NCBI RefSeq assembly: GCF_010389155.1
Contig: NC_057768.1
Location: 301,501-365,500 of the forward strand
Length of the DNA stretch: 64,000 nt
DNA from: Erigeron canadensis
Taxonomy: Eukaryota > Streptophyta > Magnoliopsida > Asterales > Asteraceae
Direction of reading: 5' to 3'
Part shown: one piece after another, positions 60,893 through 64,000 of the stretch
Position numbering within the stretch: the stretch's first letter is position 1
Layout: every line of letters begins with the position of its first letter
Translations under genes and position numbers: made by a program
Notes under the pieces: model-generated
What the model saw: only the letters and a program-made list of their open reading frames with translations
Told to the model about the DNA's origin: nothing
Database searches by the model: none

Positions 60893-61252
60893 AATATAAA
60901 TATAAATTGTATTATTTTAGTTATATAGACATTAGCTTAAAAACTATGATTTTATACCAAGTTATGATGTAATTACATCAAACCGTGTAGAACCACTATG
61001 CTATCTTATCGATTAGATCATTTTTGTTGAAATTTTACAATTTTAAGATAAAATTAAGAAGTTACCAATATATTTTTAATGATTAAATTACATCACGAGT
61101 TTCTTATCTTTTAAAATATTTTTATCAACACTTTACATCAATTATTTACATCACTCAACGCACCACCACCAATGTTCGTCACCACTGGCGCTGCTATCAC
61201 CGCCAGTTACTGCCATCAACATCGCCGTTACATTGCGCTGGTATCATGCTAA
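60893..61252 (+). mobile_element. Spacer ending in a Helitron 3' terminus
   Basis: 61150-61252 is C-rich (CACCACCACCAATG, CATCGCCGTTACATTGCGC) and ends TGGTATCATGCTAA before T, a CTRR-type end. The 5' end was not identified. Confidence 0.5.
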
Positions 61253-61500
61253 TTTGTAAAGACATTTCATATGAAATCATGTTCAAATTTAACCCCCAAA
61301 GATAATATTAGATAAAAACAAGGACTCGCAAAAGGGCAATGTAATGTAGGTGGTATCTTGAGCACTGGTCCACGACTCCACGGGATGTCTAACCCAATTT
61401 AAAAGCATAACCGAAGTTAGTTACTACCTCAGGAAATCCTTTAAACAATTTAGGTTTTTTGTGTTATTATAATTATAAGTTAAACTAACTTTTATATCTA

Positions 61501-62946
61501 TCTATATAATTATTAAAACAATAGTTTACCGAATGATTTTAAAGCATCTGCAATTTTAAACTAACTTATAATAATGCCACATAGGATTTAATCTTACGTG
61601 GCATTTTCATATTATTTTAGCATCATTTATCTATCTTATTTATATTTATATCTTCCAAAAAATATTAAATAAAATATATACAAATCTATAAAATCATATC
61701 GTTTTATTAAATAACGCTATATCTTTGAGAAATTATAAAAGACATGCTATATCTTTGGAAAATTATAGCTACTTGCTGTATAATAATTAGTAGTATTAAA
61801 AAAATATATATATGAAAAAGAATACTTTTTATTTATAAATAGATCAATTCTTTTAGTCAAAGATAACAATGTATTTAAATTTATAAATATTTGTATAAAA
61901 TATATAATGTTTATTAAATAATAGTTCTTGGAATTTCAATCTTTTAGTTAGATAAATGATATCCTTTTAACCCAATAAATCACGTTATAGCTTAAAATCT
62001 TTAACAATTTTCTCTGCATTACTAACCTATCGAACTCAAAAGAAAGAGTTTTTCACTGATTAAGGTTATGAATCAATATTCACTAATTAATCAATGTATT
62101 TTATATGCATAACCATCTATCTATGTATTCGTGATATTAGATGATAGTGTTTATGAATTTGGTTGACTAATCTATATATAAACATTGGTTGTATTTTTTA
62201 TTTATATTGATATTTATATGAAGATTATATTGATTATTTGAGTTTCTAACTCTTTTTATTTTTGTTTTTATTATATGAAAGCTTGCTCAACTTGTTGGTA
62301 AGTTGGAAATTTTTCATTTCTTTTTTTTCTATCAATTTTAATTGTGTTTTAAGTTATTATTAGTCTTTCTAATTAGTTTTAAATAATTCTGAATAAGAAC
62401 ATAAACGCAACAAGTTTTTTTAGTTTTTATAAATATTTACGGATGGTTGAACATGTTATAAGTTTTAAGTTTTGTAGGTCTTTAATGAATTGATGAAGTT
62501 GTTACAAGTTCAAAATATGTAAGATACTTTATTGCTCTTATTTAAGTTAATAAATTTCCCATTCTATCATATTAAGTGACCATTACACATTTGTACTCAC
62601 TAATAACCATGTTATTATTTTTTTTGGTCGACATAAATTAAGCTTACATAATAAGAGTTGCGCTTTTGTGAATTATTTGGAAGTGGGTACTTATCAAATT
62701 TCCATTGTTTCCACAACATTAATTTCGTCAATGGGTTAGGTCCTTGAATTCCTGGAACAAGTTTTCCCTTCTAGGCGAGTATGACATCTTTTTATAGTTC
62801 TTTTGTATATTAAAGAAGCATCGATGAATTTAGTGTTTAAACATGATATATGTATGCACATTGTGATCAACCATAATTAATAGTGGTATAAACTTTATTG
62901 AACAATTAATTTAAATAGTCGCATATCGTGCAGGTAAAATACCTAG
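61501..62946 (+). mobile_element. Non-autonomous Helitron, 1446 bp
   Basis: TCTATATAATTATTAAAACA after A (61500); ends GCATATCGTGCAGGTAAAAT then ACCTAG before T (62947). No ORF of note. Confidence 0.7.
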
Positions 62947-63035
62947 TATATCTATAAAATCGTATTTCAAAGCCATGGTTATCTTCAAACATTACCATAT
63001 AGAATTTTATGCTACGTTATCTCTCTATATATAAA

Positions 63036-63208
63036 CGAGCATATTACCCGCGCGTTGCGGCAGAATTTTGTTTTAAGAATGAGATAAATTCGGGGGTAGT
63101 TTAGTCCAACTGTAGAAATGGGTATAGAAAGATGTATTAAGGTGAAAGACATTTTAGACTTATCAGGTTCTTAATTACTTAAAGGTAGTTTGCTTTATAA
63201 GGGAGTAT
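63036..63208 (-). mobile_element. Non-autonomous Helitron, CTCG-ended
   Basis: On the minus strand, TATACTCCCTTATAAAGC near 63208 and the end GCAACGCGCGGGTAATATGCTCG at 63036 (T after). The first bases of the 5' end are mutated. Confidence 0.65.
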
Positions 63209-63570
63209 ATAAGGCAAACTTTTAAACATTTAAACCTAAGAAAATTAAATGATGAGCAGTCGGTATTCCGTTGTAAAATTCTAACAAATTTTTTCGACCA
63301 AAAATTTGTCTATATCTTTCAGTTTTGTATTAGTGTCAAACTGTCAATCCGTAAATATAGGAAAGGTTAATGTAGAATTTATTTATGCATGTAATAGGGG
63401 CTGCATAAAAGACTTATTTCCATAAAACTTATATAAAATAATTAACAATTTATGCAATGGAAATATCATATTTTATGACTATGAATTAGTAAAGAGTGAT
63501 TATTTAATTAACAAGAGATACACTGAAGTCATTTTTTGAAACCAAATATTTTGTATAAAAGACTTTTTAC

Positions 63571-63899
63571 TCTATACTACTATATAAAACAAACTGTCCA
63601 TCCACTTTAAGTAATTAAGAATTTTTTATTATTATTGTGTGGTTATAATATGGTTGAAATGATCATATTATCCCTCTTATTTATTAACTAACTTAAACAT
63701 CTTTACCTATATACCTATAAAACATAGATCATTTAACCCTTAAATAACCATATTAGCCCATTTCACATCAATTAATTTACAATCTCTCTACCACGCCACC
63801 ACCACAACCGCCGTCGCACATCGTCACTACCACTGCCGCCGTTGCCATACCGTCGTCGTTATCACCATCACCGCTGCATTGTACGGACACCCCGTCTAG
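63571..63899 (+). mobile_element. Non-autonomous Helitron
   Basis: TCTATACTACTATATAAAAC start and TGCATTGTACGGACACCCCG then TCTAG end before T (63900). The C-rich 3' part (63785-63880) mirrors the GGTGGTGG-rich minus-strand copies. The base before the start is C rather than A. Confidence 0.7.
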
Positions 63900-64000
63900 T
63901 GATTATTATTGCACATAAGAAACATATTTGGAAGGACCAAATATGTAGCCGCCGATAACTTTAATTTCTTTTAGACGTGTGCAAAATCATTCTAATAACC

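Overview
The window is nuclear plant DNA. It has spliced genes with GT-AG introns, very AT-rich intergenic DNA, LTR retrotransposons, Helitrons, MITEs and tRNA-derived SINEs. It is a eudicot; I suspect an asterid, possibly Asteraceae, from the repeat style, but that is only an impression. Four real protein genes are visible, all on the minus strand.

These are: (1) an RGI/RGFR-type LRR receptor kinase whose 3' end runs off the left edge (1-3285); (2) a chloroplast-lumen FKBP16-1-type peptidyl-prolyl isomerase (28853-31953); (3) a complete eight-exon CBL2/CBL3 calcium sensor (34261-36493, 226 aa); and (4) a complete four-exon F-box/FBD/LRR protein (43558-45007, 397 aa). From memory, the first three match the order At4g26540 (RGI3), At4g26555 (FKBP16-1), At4g26570 (CBL3) in Arabidopsis. 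This looks like an old collinear block inflated by transposons.

Layout. 1-3.5 kb: receptor kinase and its promoter. 3.5-10.2 kb: Stowaway and foldback MITEs, a 5'-truncated LINE tail and nested Helitrons. 10.2-15.8 kb: one Ty1/copia element with target-site duplication GCTAG, a complete 3' LTR, a truncated 5' LTR and a broken gag-pol. 15.8-28.8 kb: gene desert with Helitrons and MITEs. 28.8-36.5 kb: FKBP and CBL genes. 36.6-48.9 kb: tandem segmental duplication. The CBL promoter, leader exon and following intergenic DNA occur twice, on both sides of the F-box gene. 48.9-52.6 kb: decayed exon fragments (RPA-like zinc ribbon, CDK-like kinase exon). 52.6-64 kb: Helitrons with internal tandem arrays, two SINEs, TIR elements and a 688-bp foldback element with a core of 16-bp palindromes.

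Most interesting points: the F-box gene appears to sit behind a duplicated CBL promoter and leader exon; Helitrons are nested up to three deep with restorable A|T target sites; a Helitron subfamily ends in CTCG instead of CTRR; a Helitron carries RPA-like coding remnants with an internal duplication; and the foldback element has a palindrome array at its core.
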